A stretch of DNA of 64,000 nt, taken from Kibdelosporangium philippinense. GTDB lineage: Bacteria > Actinomycetota > Actinomycetes > Mycobacteriales > Pseudonocardiaceae. The notes beneath the pieces were generated by a model. The model was not told the DNA's origin and did no database searches. It worked only from the letters and a program-made list of their open reading frames with translations. Location of the stretch: NCBI RefSeq assembly GCF_021390435.2, contig NZ_JAJVCN010000001.1, positions 248,001 through 312,000 of the forward strand, given 5' to 3'. This document shows, piece after piece, positions 53,297 to 63,100 of this stretch; positions within the stretch are counted from its first letter, which is position 1, and each line of letters starts with the position of its first letter. A program made the translations under genes and the position numbers.

Positions 53297-54289
53297 GTGC
53301 AGGTCGACTTGAAGGCGGCCACCGAGGCCGTCGAACTGATCACCGGCGGCTGGCGCGCGCAGTGCCTGCACACGGCCGTCAAACTCGGCATCCCTGACCT
53401 GATCGAAGACGGCAAGACCACGAATGCCCAGCTCGCCGAGGCCACCGGCGCGGTCGAAGAAGGCATCCACCGGCTGATGCGCCTGCTGGTCGCGGTCGGG
53501 GTCTTCGAAGGCGATAGCGTGCAGGGATACCGCAACACTCCGGTGAGCTCGGTGCTGTTGAACAATCCTGACTCGTTGCGGGACATGTGCCTGTTGTATG
53601 GCGAGGAGTTCTACACCGCCTGGGGGCATGCCGTTGAGTGCATCAAGACGCTCACTGCCGGGTTCGAGATCGCTTACGGTTCACCGCTTTATACGTATCT
53701 CGGCGAGGATCCGGGAGCTACAAAGCGTTTTCAGCTCGCGATGAAGGCCGGGAACCTGTTCTTCGACTACGTCCCAGATGTCGTCGATCTTTCTGGGAAG
53801 ACCTTTGTGGACGTTGGTGGCGGCCCTGGTCAGCTGACCGCGGCGATTCTGTCCGCGGTTTCGAGCGCGCGGGCGAAGTTGCTGGATCGTGAGCACGTGA
53901 TTCCGGTGGCACGGCAGAACTTGGCAGCTTTCGACCGGGTCGAGTTGTTCTCCGGCGACATGTTCGCGGCGGTGCCGGAGGGCGGGGACGTGTACTTCCT
54001 GTGCCGCGTGCTGGCTGGGTGGAGTGACGACTCGATTGTCGGGGTCTTCGAGAACTGTCGCAAGGTGATGAACCCTGATGGACGGTTGATCATCTTGGAA
54101 CGGGTCGTTGTGGACTCGGGTTCCACGATGTTGCCCGCTTTGTGGGACTTGCATTTGCTGATGACCAACGGCGGCAGGCATCGGACGGTCGAGAAGTTCA
54201 CGTCCCTTTTGCAGCGTGCAGGTCTTGAGGTCGAGCGGGTCGCGGACCTGCCGGTGGAGACCACCGCCATCATCGCAAGGCCGCGTTGA
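53297..54289 (+). CDS. SAM-dependent methyltransferase of the O-methyltransferase family
   Basis: A 330-residue enzyme. An N-terminal dimerisation winged helix (AQCLHTAVKLGIPDLIEDGKTTNAQLAEATGA) precedes a Rossmann domain with motif I VDVGGGPGQL. DGRLIILERVVVDSG and the C-terminal HRTVEKFTSLLQRAGLE are typical of this plant-like family, which includes phenazine methyltransferases such as PhzM (N-methylating) and LaPhzM (O-methylating). It probably methylates the phenazine product. GTG 53297 with TAGGAG. An amidotransferase gene follows directly. Confidence 0.9.
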   Translation: MQVDLKAATEAVELITGGWRAQCLHTAVKLGIPDLIEDGKTTNAQLAEATGAVEEGIHRLMRLLVAVGVFEGDSVQGYRNTPVSSVLLNNPDSLRDMCLLYGEEFYTAWGHAVECIKTLTAGFEIAYGSPLYTYLGEDPGATKRFQLAMKAGNLFFDYVPDVVDLSGKTFVDVGGGPGQLTAAILSAVSSARAKLLDREHVIPVARQNLAAFDRVELFSGDMFAAVPEGGDVYFLCRVLAGWSDDSIVGVFENCRKVMNPDGRLIILERVVVDSGSTMLPALWDLHLLMTNGGRHRTVEKFTSLLQRAGLEVERVADLPVETTAIIARPR

Positions 54290-54290
54290 C

Positions 54291-56126
54291 ATGTGCGGCA
54301 TCGCGGGCTGGGTTTCCTACACGGCCGACCTCACGACTCGGCGGTCCGTTGTGGACGACATGACGGCCACGATGTCCTGTCGCGGGCCTGATGCATCTGG
54401 GACTTGGATTCGGCGGCATGTGGGTCTCGGGCACTGTCGGCTGGCGATCATTGACCTTCCCGGCGGCCAGCAACCGATGACTGTGGACACTCCTCGCGGC
54501 GCTGTGACATTGGTGTACAGCGGGGAGACGTACAACTTCACCGAGCTGCGGCGCGCTTTGGAAGGCTTGGGGCACAAGTTCCGGACTTCCAGCGATACCG
54601 AGGTTGTGCTGCATGCGTACCTTGAGTGGGACGCTGGTCTGGCGTCGCGGTTGAATGGGATGTACGCGTTCGCCATCTGGGACGAGCGGGATCAGAAGCT
54701 GGTGATGGTCCGGGATCGGCTGGGTATCAAGCCGTTCTACTACTATCCGACGCCGGATGGCGTCCTTTTTGGATCCGAACCGAAGGCGATCCTCGCCAAC
54801 CCGGATGTTCCCCGGATTGTGGACATGGATGGCTTGCGTGAACTCGTTGCTTTCACTCAGGCGCCGCGTTGGGCGCTGTGGAAGGGCATGTACGAGGTCG
54901 AGCCTGGCCAGATTCTGACGGTGTCTCGTGCTGGTATCACGGCGCGGACATACTGGCGGCTGGAACCCAAGCCGCACAGTGACTCCCTTGAGGACACTGT
55001 CGGGAATGTTCGAGAGCTGCTGACTGACATTGTTGAACGGCAGTTGGTCGCTGACGTGCCGCGGTGTGTCTTGTTGTCAGGTGGTTTGGATTCCAGTGCC
55101 ATCACCGGTTTGGCTTCGTCCTTTTTGGGCTCCGAACTCCGCACCTTCTCGGTCGACTTCATCGGCAGGGAGGAGACGTTCCGGGCTGATGAGGCTCGTG
55201 ACACCCCGGACACGCCGTTCATCCGTGACGTCGTTTCGATGGTCAACTCTCAGCACAAGTTCGTCACGCTGTCGTCGGCTTTGCTCTGCGATCCCGGGCT
55301 GCGCCGCAAGGTCATCGCGGCAAGGGACATGCCCATCGGTTTCGGCGAGATGGACACTTCGCTGTACCTGCTGTTCGAGTCGATCAGGGCTGAGTCCACT
55401 GTGGCCTTGTCTGGCGAGTCGGCTGATGAGGTCTTCGGCGGTTACCGCTGGTTCCACGATCCGTTCGTGGTGGGTACGGACAACTTCCCGTGGCTGGTCT
55501 ACCAAAGCGCCATGAGTGGCGATCGTGCGGCGCTGATGTGCCCGCATCTCCGCGGTCACCTGGACATTCCCGGCTACATGGCCGCGCAGTACTCGGATGC
55601 CGTCGCCGCCGTCGAGCACCTTGACTCGGACTCCGACTTCGAGCGTCGCATGCGGACCATCTCGTACCTGCATCTCACGCGGTTTGTCCGGATGATGCTC
55701 GACCGCAAGGACCGGATCTCGATGGCCGTTGGCCTGGAAGTCCGCGTGCCGTTCTGCGATCACCGGCTCGTCGAATACGTCTACAATGCACCGTGGGCGC
55801 TGAAGTCCTTCGACGGCAGGGAGAAGAGCCTGCTGCGACACGCCACCTCGCACGTCGTGCCCGGATCGGTCCAGAACAGACTGAAGGCGTCGTACCCGTC
55901 CACTCAGGACCCTCGGTACAACACCGAACTGCAGTCCCAGGTCAAGGAAGTGCTCGCTGATCGTGACCACCTGGCGATGTCCTTGATCGACTGGGACTGG
56001 CTGACCGACGCGATCGCCATGGACCCTGCTTCGATGCCGAGCAATGTCCGTAGGGGCATCGATCGGATCCTTGATCTGTACCACTGGGCCGACATGTACA
56101 ACCCGATAATCGATCGCCCCGATTAG
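54291..56126 (+). CDS. Asparagine-synthetase-like amidotransferase (PhzH type)
   Basis: A 611-residue protein with full asparagine synthetase B layout. Cys2 after the initiator Met (MCGIAGW) is the glutaminase nucleophile, and the synthetase domain has the PP-loop LLSGGLDSSAITG (near residue 262). In phenazine clusters PhzH, a relative, converts phenazine-1-carboxylate to the amide. The position after the phz methyltransferase supports this, although amidation of another acid is possible. I chose ATG 54291, because family members begin MCGI. An upstream frame runs into the methyltransferase. Confidence 0.9.
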   Translation: MCGIAGWVSYTADLTTRRSVVDDMTATMSCRGPDASGTWIRRHVGLGHCRLAIIDLPGGQQPMTVDTPRGAVTLVYSGETYNFTELRRALEGLGHKFRTSSDTEVVLHAYLEWDAGLASRLNGMYAFAIWDERDQKLVMVRDRLGIKPFYYYPTPDGVLFGSEPKAILANPDVPRIVDMDGLRELVAFTQAPRWALWKGMYEVEPGQILTVSRAGITARTYWRLEPKPHSDSLEDTVGNVRELLTDIVERQLVADVPRCVLLSGGLDSSAITGLASSFLGSELRTFSVDFIGREETFRADEARDTPDTPFIRDVVSMVNSQHKFVTLSSALLCDPGLRRKVIAARDMPIGFGEMDTSLYLLFESIRAESTVALSGESADEVFGGYRWFHDPFVVGTDNFPWLVYQSAMSGDRAALMCPHLRGHLDIPGYMAAQYSDAVAAVEHLDSDSDFERRMRTISYLHLTRFVRMMLDRKDRISMAVGLEVRVPFCDHRLVEYVYNAPWALKSFDGREKSLLRHATSHVVPGSVQNRLKASYPSTQDPRYNTELQSQVKEVLADRDHLAMSLIDWDWLTDAIAMDPASMPSNVRRGIDRILDLYHWADMYNPIIDRPD

Positions 56127-56139
56127 TACGCTGGGGGAC

Positions 56140-56505
56140 GTGACCGATCAACTCGAACACATTGAGGACGTTCCGGTATTCGTACTCGGCTCGGACGGCC
56201 CACCCGTGGCAGGAGAGAACGACGCGATGGATCTTATCGTCGCCGCTGGGCACTACGGCGCCGACGCCAAGTGGGCGGTCGTGCCGACCAGTCGGCTGTG
56301 TTCGGATTTCTTCACCCTGAGCTCCGGGTTCGCCGGGATGATCGCCCAGAAGTTCACCAGCTACGGCGTGGGCCTCGCGATCCTCGGCGACGTGTCGGGG
56401 TACGAAAGCAAGCCCTTCCAGGACTGGGTCCGTGAGACCAACAAAGGGCGGCATGTCTGGTTCGTTCGGGACATGGACGAGCTCGCGGGCCTGTTGCGCC
56501 GCTGA
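56140..56505 (+). CDS. DUF4180 family protein
   Basis: A 121-residue protein fitting DUF4180 (MDLIVAAGHYGADAKWAVVPTSRL; DFFTLSSGFAGMIAQKFTSYGVGLAILGD; FVRDMDELAGLL). The family is of unknown function, and often follows other genes at random. GTG 56140, with GGGGGA just upstream, was chosen. It lies 13 bp after the amidotransferase and may be in the same transcript, but a role in phenazine synthesis is not evident. Confidence 0.8.
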   Translation: MTDQLEHIEDVPVFVLGSDGPPVAGENDAMDLIVAAGHYGADAKWAVVPTSRLCSDFFTLSSGFAGMIAQKFTSYGVGLAILGDVSGYESKPFQDWVRETNKGRHVWFVRDMDELAGLLRR

Positions 56506-56528
56506 GGCGACCAGAGGCAGAGTAAGGC

Positions 56529-57302
56529 GTGGCCCAATGGCACGAGTTCGTCGACCCGGCGGACGTCACCGAACAACAGAGACTGGCGCTGCTCGAGCAG
56601 GTCTTCGACCCGATCAGCATCCGTAACCTCGATCGGATCGGAATCCAGCCTTCGTGGTCTTGCCTTGAGGTAGGGGCGGGCGCGGGTTCTATTGCCCGCG
56701 CCTTGGCTTCACGTGCCGGTTCGGTCGTGGTGACCGATCTGACCATCGAGTTGTTGACGCCTTTGACGTCGCTGGGGGTCACGGTGCTTCGCCATGACGT
56801 GCTGGTCGACGATGCTCCTGGCGAGTTCGACTTCATTCATTGCCGGTATGTGCTTGAGCATCTGCCAGCTCGGCAGAGGGCTTTGGAGCGCATGGTCTCC
56901 TGGCTGAAGCCTGGTGGGACGTTGCTGGTTGAGGGTGGCGCTCCGACGCCGTCGTTGTCCAGTCGCACTGTGGTTGGCCGTGCCATGTCCGCAGGGCTGG
57001 CCATTTATGGCCGGGGTTTGGGCTCGGAGCCTGAATGGGTTCGTACGCTCCCGCAGCCTTTGATTGCCGCAGGGCTGGTTGATTGCGGCGCTGAACTCTG
57101 TGCCCCGCCGGTGTTGGGCGGTACGGCGATGGCCAATTGGGTAAGCGCCACAATGCAACTCACGGACTCGCGAGCCGTCGAGGCTGGGCTGATCACGTGG
57201 GAAGAGCTGACTGAAGCTCATGCGGCCTACCGTGACCCATCCTTTGTGGACTACACGTGGCTCGGGATCGCCGCCTGGGGTCAGAAGGGCGGGACGTCGT
57301 AG
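56529..57302 (+). CDS. Class I SAM-dependent methyltransferase
   Basis: A 257-residue methyltransferase. Motif I is SCLEVGAGAGSIARALAS (about 42-59), an acidic end of strand beta-2 follows (VVTDLTIELL), then FDFIHCRYVLEHLPARQRALERMVSWLKPGGTLLVEG. The family is general (UbiE/Methyltransf_11 type). It may be a second tailoring enzyme of the phenazine cluster or an unrelated gene. GTG 56529 with AGAGTAAGG upstream. Its last 22 bp overlap the end of the convergent broken HNH gene. Confidence 0.85.
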   Translation: MAQWHEFVDPADVTEQQRLALLEQVFDPISIRNLDRIGIQPSWSCLEVGAGAGSIARALASRAGSVVVTDLTIELLTPLTSLGVTVLRHDVLVDDAPGEFDFIHCRYVLEHLPARQRALERMVSWLKPGGTLLVEGGAPTPSLSSRTVVGRAMSAGLAIYGRGLGSEPEWVRTLPQPLIAAGLVDCGAELCAPPVLGGTAMANWVSATMQLTDSRAVEAGLITWEELTEAHAAYRDPSFVDYTWLGIAAWGQKGGTS

Positions 57303-58410
57303 CGCGCCGGACCGGAGATGACGGTCCGATTGGCAGGCGTACGAAAGACAAGGGTGCCGGGTAGCGGTTGGTCTAGTTGCCAGCCGCTGCGCACCCGCAT
57401 CAGGTTGTGCCGCTTGCAGTGGGTGGCAAGGTTGCCTTCGCCCGTAATTCCTCCGCTGGCGTAGCTTTTCGTGTGGTCGGCTTCGCAGTGTTCAGCGGGG
57501 ACTTCACAGCCAGGTTGACGGCAGACCTTGTCCCTGGCCTGGATGTGCCGCCGTAGCCCCGGCGTCGGGACACGTTTGCGGCTGACTTCAAGCACTTGCC
57601 CGACCGGATCGGTGATGACACGCCGCCATGTGGCATTTTTGGCGAGTTCGCGCGCGTACTCAGCGGAACGAGGACGTTGACGTTGACCGCCGCCCGTTTG
57701 CCCGACTTGCCCATGACGAGATCCATGAAAACATCGGCCCGACACTGAGCAAGACTGCGCTCAGGAGTTTTCGCTTGGTTGGCCAGAAGATTGATCTGGT
57801 CGTAGGCAGCCTGTGCCTCGTGCGGCTCAAGAATGACGTCCAAGCACGCCATACCGTCCGGTCGGTCGGTACCGATGACGTTGCGATCGGCCTTGGCGAA
57901 CTGGCGACGTTGCTCGGCATCGGGATCGGCTCGAAGAACCTCGCGCTTGATGCCCAGTTTGAACCGCAGGAGGCTCTCCTGCCTCCCATCATCCAGAACA
58001 CGCTTTTCAACCTCGCTTGCCTGGTGCAGCTCCAGTTCGGCGGTTGCATCATGCATGGCCTTGGCGCGCATGTAATCGATCTCGCCAGCGGCCAATGCGT
58101 CGACAGTGTTGGGTAGCCGAGCCGCCATTGTCTTCGCCTGGCAGAGTTTCCTGGCTGCTGTAGTTGGGCTCATGCACAACTCAAGGGCTATTTCTTCGGC
58201 AGCGCCATCGCCTATGTGAATCCCGGGACGCTTTGGTAGCCGAAGTTCGGTGAAGCGGGCCAGGCCCTGGATTAGTTTGCCCTGGGAGCTACATTCGGCT
58301 TGATAGTGGTAATTGATGAAATTGAGCAGTTGCTCGTCGTTCATTTCGGCTAGTGGGATGTCTGGAGGTTCTTCCGGTTTTCGAACAAACATCAGAAGTT
58401 GTTCGCTCAT
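57281..58410 (-). pseudogene. DUF222/HNH endonuclease gene broken by frameshift or deletion
   Basis: The N-terminal DUF222 part (about 58410-57650; MSEQLLMFVRKPEEPP...VNVNVLVPLST) and the C-terminal HNH part (RELAKNATWRRVITDPVG...CEADHTKSYASGGITGEGNLATHCKRHN) are in different frames that meet near 57640-57665. About 20 residues normally found between VPLST and the RELA motif are missing, so a small deletion is more likely than a sequencing error. Such proteins are common, often degenerate, actinobacterial elements. Confidence 0.82.
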
Positions 58411-58943
58411 GTGTTCAGTTTACCGGAAGTTCTGTCAAGAAACGTCGCCAGATTGGGTGAATGCTGGTGGTTGCTTTGCGCTGTTTATCGAATATGACTG
58501 TTTGCTTTAGCGCTGCTGGTTACGTTGGAGTTCGGCTTCCAGCTCGATGCTTCGGTTTCAGCGCTGGTTGCCCTGTGTTGGTTACGTTCCAGCCAGGTCA
58601 AGGTTGATTTCCAGCGCGAAGAAGTAGGCCGGAAAAAGGAACGTCGAAAAAGGTGGGCACAGAGCGGCGCCGATTTTACATGGGGTAGCGGCGTGCTCAA
58701 ACTTGCGGTGAGGGGAGGCCCCTCGCGCCACAAAGAAGGGCAGCGGCATTCGGTTGGGGGTCTACACCTTTCCTCCCCGCGCACGCCGCGAGGGGGTCCC
58801 GTGTCAAATCGGCGCCGCCCCAGCCAGCTGTACTAGGTACCTGTCGTTACCCGCGCCGCCCGCAAAAGCGAGATCGGCCCACTGTGCCCGTGGCCCCAGC
58901 CACTACGTACACAGTGGACCGATCGTGGAATCGCTCCCAGACC
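58411..58943 (+). other. 533-bp non-coding region with an internal inverted-repeat element
   Basis: I see no credible gene. The left 230 bp are lower in GC and include TTTCAGC/TTACGTTC repeats of low complexity. The right part contains the inverted-repeat element listed separately (58664-58818). It separates the broken HNH gene from the convergent-side end of the GntR gene. Confidence 0.5.
58664..58818. repeat. MITE-like element with about 21-bp inverted ends
   Basis: The left end 58664-58685 begins GCGGCGCCGATTTTACA; the right end 58798-58818, read on the other strand, begins GCGGCGCCGATTTGACA. The arms match except at two or three positions. The 155-bp interior has no coding capacity and holds a GAGGGG-AGG-CCCCTC hairpin. 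No target duplication is obvious. It could be a small non-autonomous element or a large terminator-like structure. Confidence 0.55.
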
Positions 58944-59960
58944 TCACTGCCCGGAAAGGTCCAGCACCACCCGGTCACCCCGAGCAAGCACCCGTGTCCG
59001 CTCCAAAGGCGTATCCTGATCATCCAAAGCTATCTTGTGCCACGCGAGCATTGGCTGAACCTGGCTCAAGTCCAGCAACCGGGCCTCGGCTGGCGTGGCT
59101 GTCGAGAGCTGGATCCGGGTGTCCACCCTGGACGTACGCTCGGAGAACCACCGCAGGGCACTTGGCGCCCCTGGGGTTTCGGACAGCCTGGCGACCGGGA
59201 TATGCCGCGAAACCAGGCCAAATGGCCTGTGGTCCACCAGCAACAGCCTGCCGATGTTCAGTACCAGATCCCCGGTGTCGATCCCGAGGTCCGCGGCGAC
59301 GTCTTCTTCCGCTTCGACCACATCCCTGACCACGTGCACGTGCCCGAAGCCCGCTCCAGGGGTCGTTGGATCAAGGTCAAGGCCATCCGGGGTGATCCGG
59401 CAGAGCAGCTTCGACTCCGCCACGTACGTCCCGCTTCCCCTTCGGCGCGAGACCTTTCCGGCGAGGGTCAGCTCGTCCACGGCGTGCCGCAACGTCATTC
59501 GCGCGATCTCGAGGCGCTCTGACAGGACTCGCTCCGATGGCAGCGCTGATCCTGGTTCAAGGTTGTCGATCAGCGTGACCAGTTCTTTCTTCGCGCGCTC
59601 GGCCGCCGACTCCTGTGCGTCTTCGCCTCCGGCCGGGACTGCCTGCAGCAGGGGAACGCGGGCACCATCCCAGGTCATGGCGAGTCTGCGGTTGCCGAGT
59701 GGTGCCGAGAGTTTCACGGTTCGGGTCGAACGGACCAGCCGGGCGTCACCTTCTCGTTGCACGCCTATCCGGATCACTTCGACGAGGACTGACCGCGAGT
59801 TCTCAGTCACTGAGATATCGGCGATCCGCTCGTTCTGCTTGTGCGGGACGTGCACGACGAGTGTGCGGCCACGGTCGGCGGTCGACCACAGGCCGAGCGC
59901 GGGCGGCTGGCCGTGGCCTGTCTGTACCGCACCAGCTGCTTCGGAGAGAGTGAGCGACAC
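58944..59960 (-). CDS. GntR/UTRA-type regulator with long N-terminal extension
   Basis: A 338-residue protein. The GntR winged helix is at about residues 118-190 (LVTLIDNLEPGSALPSERVLSERLEIARMTLRHAVDELTLAGKVSRRRGSGTYV), followed by a UTRA-like ligand domain (GFGHVHVVRDVVEAEEDVAADLGIDTGDLVLNIGRLLLVD; LARGDRVVLDLSG). GntR proteins normally begin at the winged helix. The first 115 residues form an extra domain-sized region (STADRGRTLVVHVPHKQNERIADISV...) I do not recognise. A start at an internal ATG near residue 95 is possible. It is divergent from the SARP gene at 60186. Confidence 0.8.
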   Translation of the reverse strand: MSLTLSEAAGAVQTGHGQPPALGLWSTADRGRTLVVHVPHKQNERIADISVTENSRSVLVEVIRIGVQREGDARLVRSTRTVKLSAPLGNRRLAMTWDGARVPLLQAVPAGGEDAQESAAERAKKELVTLIDNLEPGSALPSERVLSERLEIARMTLRHAVDELTLAGKVSRRRGSGTYVAESKLLCRITPDGLDLDPTTPGAGFGHVHVVRDVVEAEEDVAADLGIDTGDLVLNIGRLLLVDHRPFGLVSRHIPVARLSETPGAPSALRWFSERTSRVDTRIQLSTATPAEARLLDLSQVQPMLAWHKIALDDQDTPLERTRVLARGDRVVLDLSGQ

Positions 59961-60073
59961 GGGGAACTCCTTGGGGGACCTGACGGCTACTCAGGACAGG
60001 ATTACCTGACCGGTCGGTCTACTGGAATCAGTCTTGCCCGAAAGACTCCCGAGCCGTGCGCGAATCAACGAAC

Positions 60074-60091
60074 TTGTCCACTATGGACTAA
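60074..60091. promoter_or_regulatory. Short inverted repeat between divergent gntR and SARP genes
   Basis: GTCCA (60076-60080), CTA, TGGAC (60084-60088), extended by outer TT/AA. It lies in the 225-bp gap between the GntR and SARP genes, and is a possible operator for GntR autoregulation. It is short, so chance is not excluded. Confidence 0.35.
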
Positions 60092-60185
60092 CAGAACGAG
60101 TAAAGCCGGGGTCAAATTGAAATGATCTTGTTGGAGTGAAACGCTTTAAAGGTGCTTCACCTGTGCCATTGAAACTGCGAAAAGT

Positions 60186-63100
60186 ATGGCGCGATCAACC
60201 TGCGGTAGGGTTGACCTTGTGCCTCTCGGGATGGAAACGAGTGCACTGGGGGAGCAAGGTCGGTCAACCGGGCCGAGGGTCGAGTTGCTTGGCCCGGTCA
60301 GAGTGGTCGACGCCGATACGGAGATCGGGCTTGGGCCCGCTCGGCAACGCGCGGTTTTCGTTGTCCTCGCGATGCGGTCCGGGCAGACGGTGTCCCGTGC
60401 TGAGCTGGTCGAAGCGGTGTGGGGCCGCTCCGCGCCTGCCAGCGCCGACGGCAGCGTCTACACGTACATGTCCGGGTTGCGGCGCACCCTTGCTCAGCTT
60501 GGCCGCGAACTCATTGTGTCCTCTGGAAACGGTTATTCGTTGCGAGTGGACTCCCATCAGGTCGACGTCACGCTGTTCGACGAGCTCTGCGAGCAGGCGA
60601 ACACGTTGGCGGCACGGGCAGACCACCGCGGTGTCACCGAAAAGCTCGCTGACGCACTGAAGTTGTGGCGCGGCGAGGCTTTCGCCGGTGTGCCGGGGCC
60701 GTTCGCCGAGCAGGAGCGCGCACGCCTGGAACAGGCCAGGTTGCGGGCCGTTGAGACGCTGGCAAGGGCGCGGCTGGAACTGGGCGATCACGTCGAGCTC
60801 GCCGCGGACCTCGAAGTCCTGGTTCGTGACCATCCACTGCGGGAGTCGTTGCGGGAACTGCTGATGATCGCGCTGGCTCGCAGCGGGCGACACGCCGAGG
60901 CGCTCGACGTCTTCGCCGACGCGCGAGCGACCCTGTTGCGGGAACTGGGAGCGCATCCAGGACCGGACCTGTGCCAGGTGCACGCCGATGTGTTGGCGGG
61001 CAATGAGATGTATACGGCCGAGCCGGACGTGCCACGGCTCGATGTCCGGCCATGCACCGTCACACGGGTTGGCAGCCAGCCGTTCGTCGGCAGGCGTGCG
61101 GAACTCGAGCAGGTCCGTGAGCGGCTTGCCGGTGTGCGTGAAGGTGTCGGCGGCGCGGTCTGGATCGAAGGTGAGCCGGGGATTGGCAAGTCCGATCTGC
61201 TCGGTGCCGCGCTGTGCGACATCGAACCAAGCGACCTGCAGATCGGCTGGGCCGTCGCCGACGAGCTGGCCGGCCGGTTCCCGCTGCAGATCATGCTGGA
61301 ATGCCTCGGCTTGGACCGCAAGCTGCCCGCTGGTGAGTCCATTGGTTCGATGGTCGAACGAATTTGCGCGACCGGGCCGCTTGTTCTTGTCCTCGATGAC
61401 ATGCAGTGGGCGGACGAAGACACCGTGCAAACATGGCGGCGGCTCTGCGAGGCCACGAACCGGCTGCCGCTGCTGCTGATCTGCGCCGCGAACACCGGCC
61501 ACGGCCGTGACGATCTGACCGAGCTGCGCCACTACATCGAAAGTGGCGTGGAACGAGGTGGCGCGATCAACGTGCGGCCGCTCTCCTTTGTGGAGAGTGA
61601 GACTCTGCTGACCCAACTGGTCGGCGCGCGCCCAGGTCGAGTGCTGCGCCGGATCACCGCCCGTGCCGACGGCAACCCGTTGTACATGCGGCAAGTCGTG
61701 AACGCATTGGTGCTCGACGGCGCGGTGGAGATAGTGGACGGCGTCGCCTACATAGACGAGTCCAAAGCGGAGGACGCGCCGCGTTCGCTCGTCGCCGCGG
61801 TCGAACGGTCCTCGAAGTCGTTGTCCGACAGTACGAAGGAAATGCTCGTCTGGGTCGCCGTGCTCGGCCCCGAGGCCACGATCGGCAACATCGCCGCGGT
61901 CTCCGAGCGTCCAGTGTGGTATCTCGTTCGCGCGGTGACCGATGCGGTGAACGCCAACGTCCTGCTCGAGGACGGTCCAAAGTTGACTTTCCGGCACCAG
62001 CTGATGCGCGACACCGTGTACGGCGGCGTCGCCGGGCCGACCCGAGGTGTGCTGCATCGGCAGGCTGCCAAGGTTCTCGCTGACGCCGGCGCGCCACCGC
62101 ATCGCGTGTCCGAGCAACTGGTTGCTTCGGGTGGGGACGTCGAACCGTGGGTGGCCGGGTGGCTGGCCGAACACGTCAACGAGCTGTCCGGCCGCGCCCC
62201 ACAGGTCGCCGCCGATCTGATCGAGCAGGTGATCGACACCCTGGACATCGGCGATGCGCACCGGGAAGTGTTGCAGGCAGCGGAAATCCGGGTGCTGTTC
62301 CAGCTTTCCCGTGACCCGGAGGCGAAAGCACGGCACGCGCTGGCGATCTGCACGAATCCGGTGCTGGCCGCGGAGGTCCGGCAGTTGCTCGCCGCGATCG
62401 TGTACCGGCAAGGCAGGCGGGTCGAGGCGGTCGCGATTCTGACCGAAGTGCCGGTTGATCCACGGTTGCCGGAAGCGTGGCAGTTGCGATACCGGGCTTT
62501 GCTGGCATACCTGCGGCGCGACATGAGCAATATCGACACCGCGGAGGTTGCCGCCAAGGACGCGTACGAGGAAGCACTCAGCGCGGGCGACAACTTCTAT
62601 GCGGCGCACGCGTTGCAGACCAGGTGGCTCGTCGACTCCATGCGACGGGATCACGTCGCGGCGCTGCGGCACGTCGACGAGGCGATCGATCTGATCACCG
62701 ACCGCAAGGAGTTCGTCGGTCTGCAGTACGACTTGCTGGACAACAAGATCTACACCTTGCAGAACCTTGACCGGCTCGACGAAGCCGACGCGATGCTTGG
62801 CATGGCAGCCAGTCTGTCCCCGGTGAACGGATTGCCGATCGGACTGCACGTGACCGCGGCGGTGCACCACTATTGGCGCGGCCGGTGGGACGAGGCGTTG
62901 CAGGCGCTCAACACGGTTTCGGGCGACGGGCCATCGATCACGTACGCCGGTCTGATCGACGCGGGCCCGGCGCGGTTGTTGCTGCACGGGCTGTTCTCGT
63001 TGATCTCGGGACGCCGTGGCGATCACATCGCCGCGACCGCACACCTTGACGTGGCCGAGCACTATCTGGTGACCACCAAGGCGGAGCTGGAGAATTTCGA

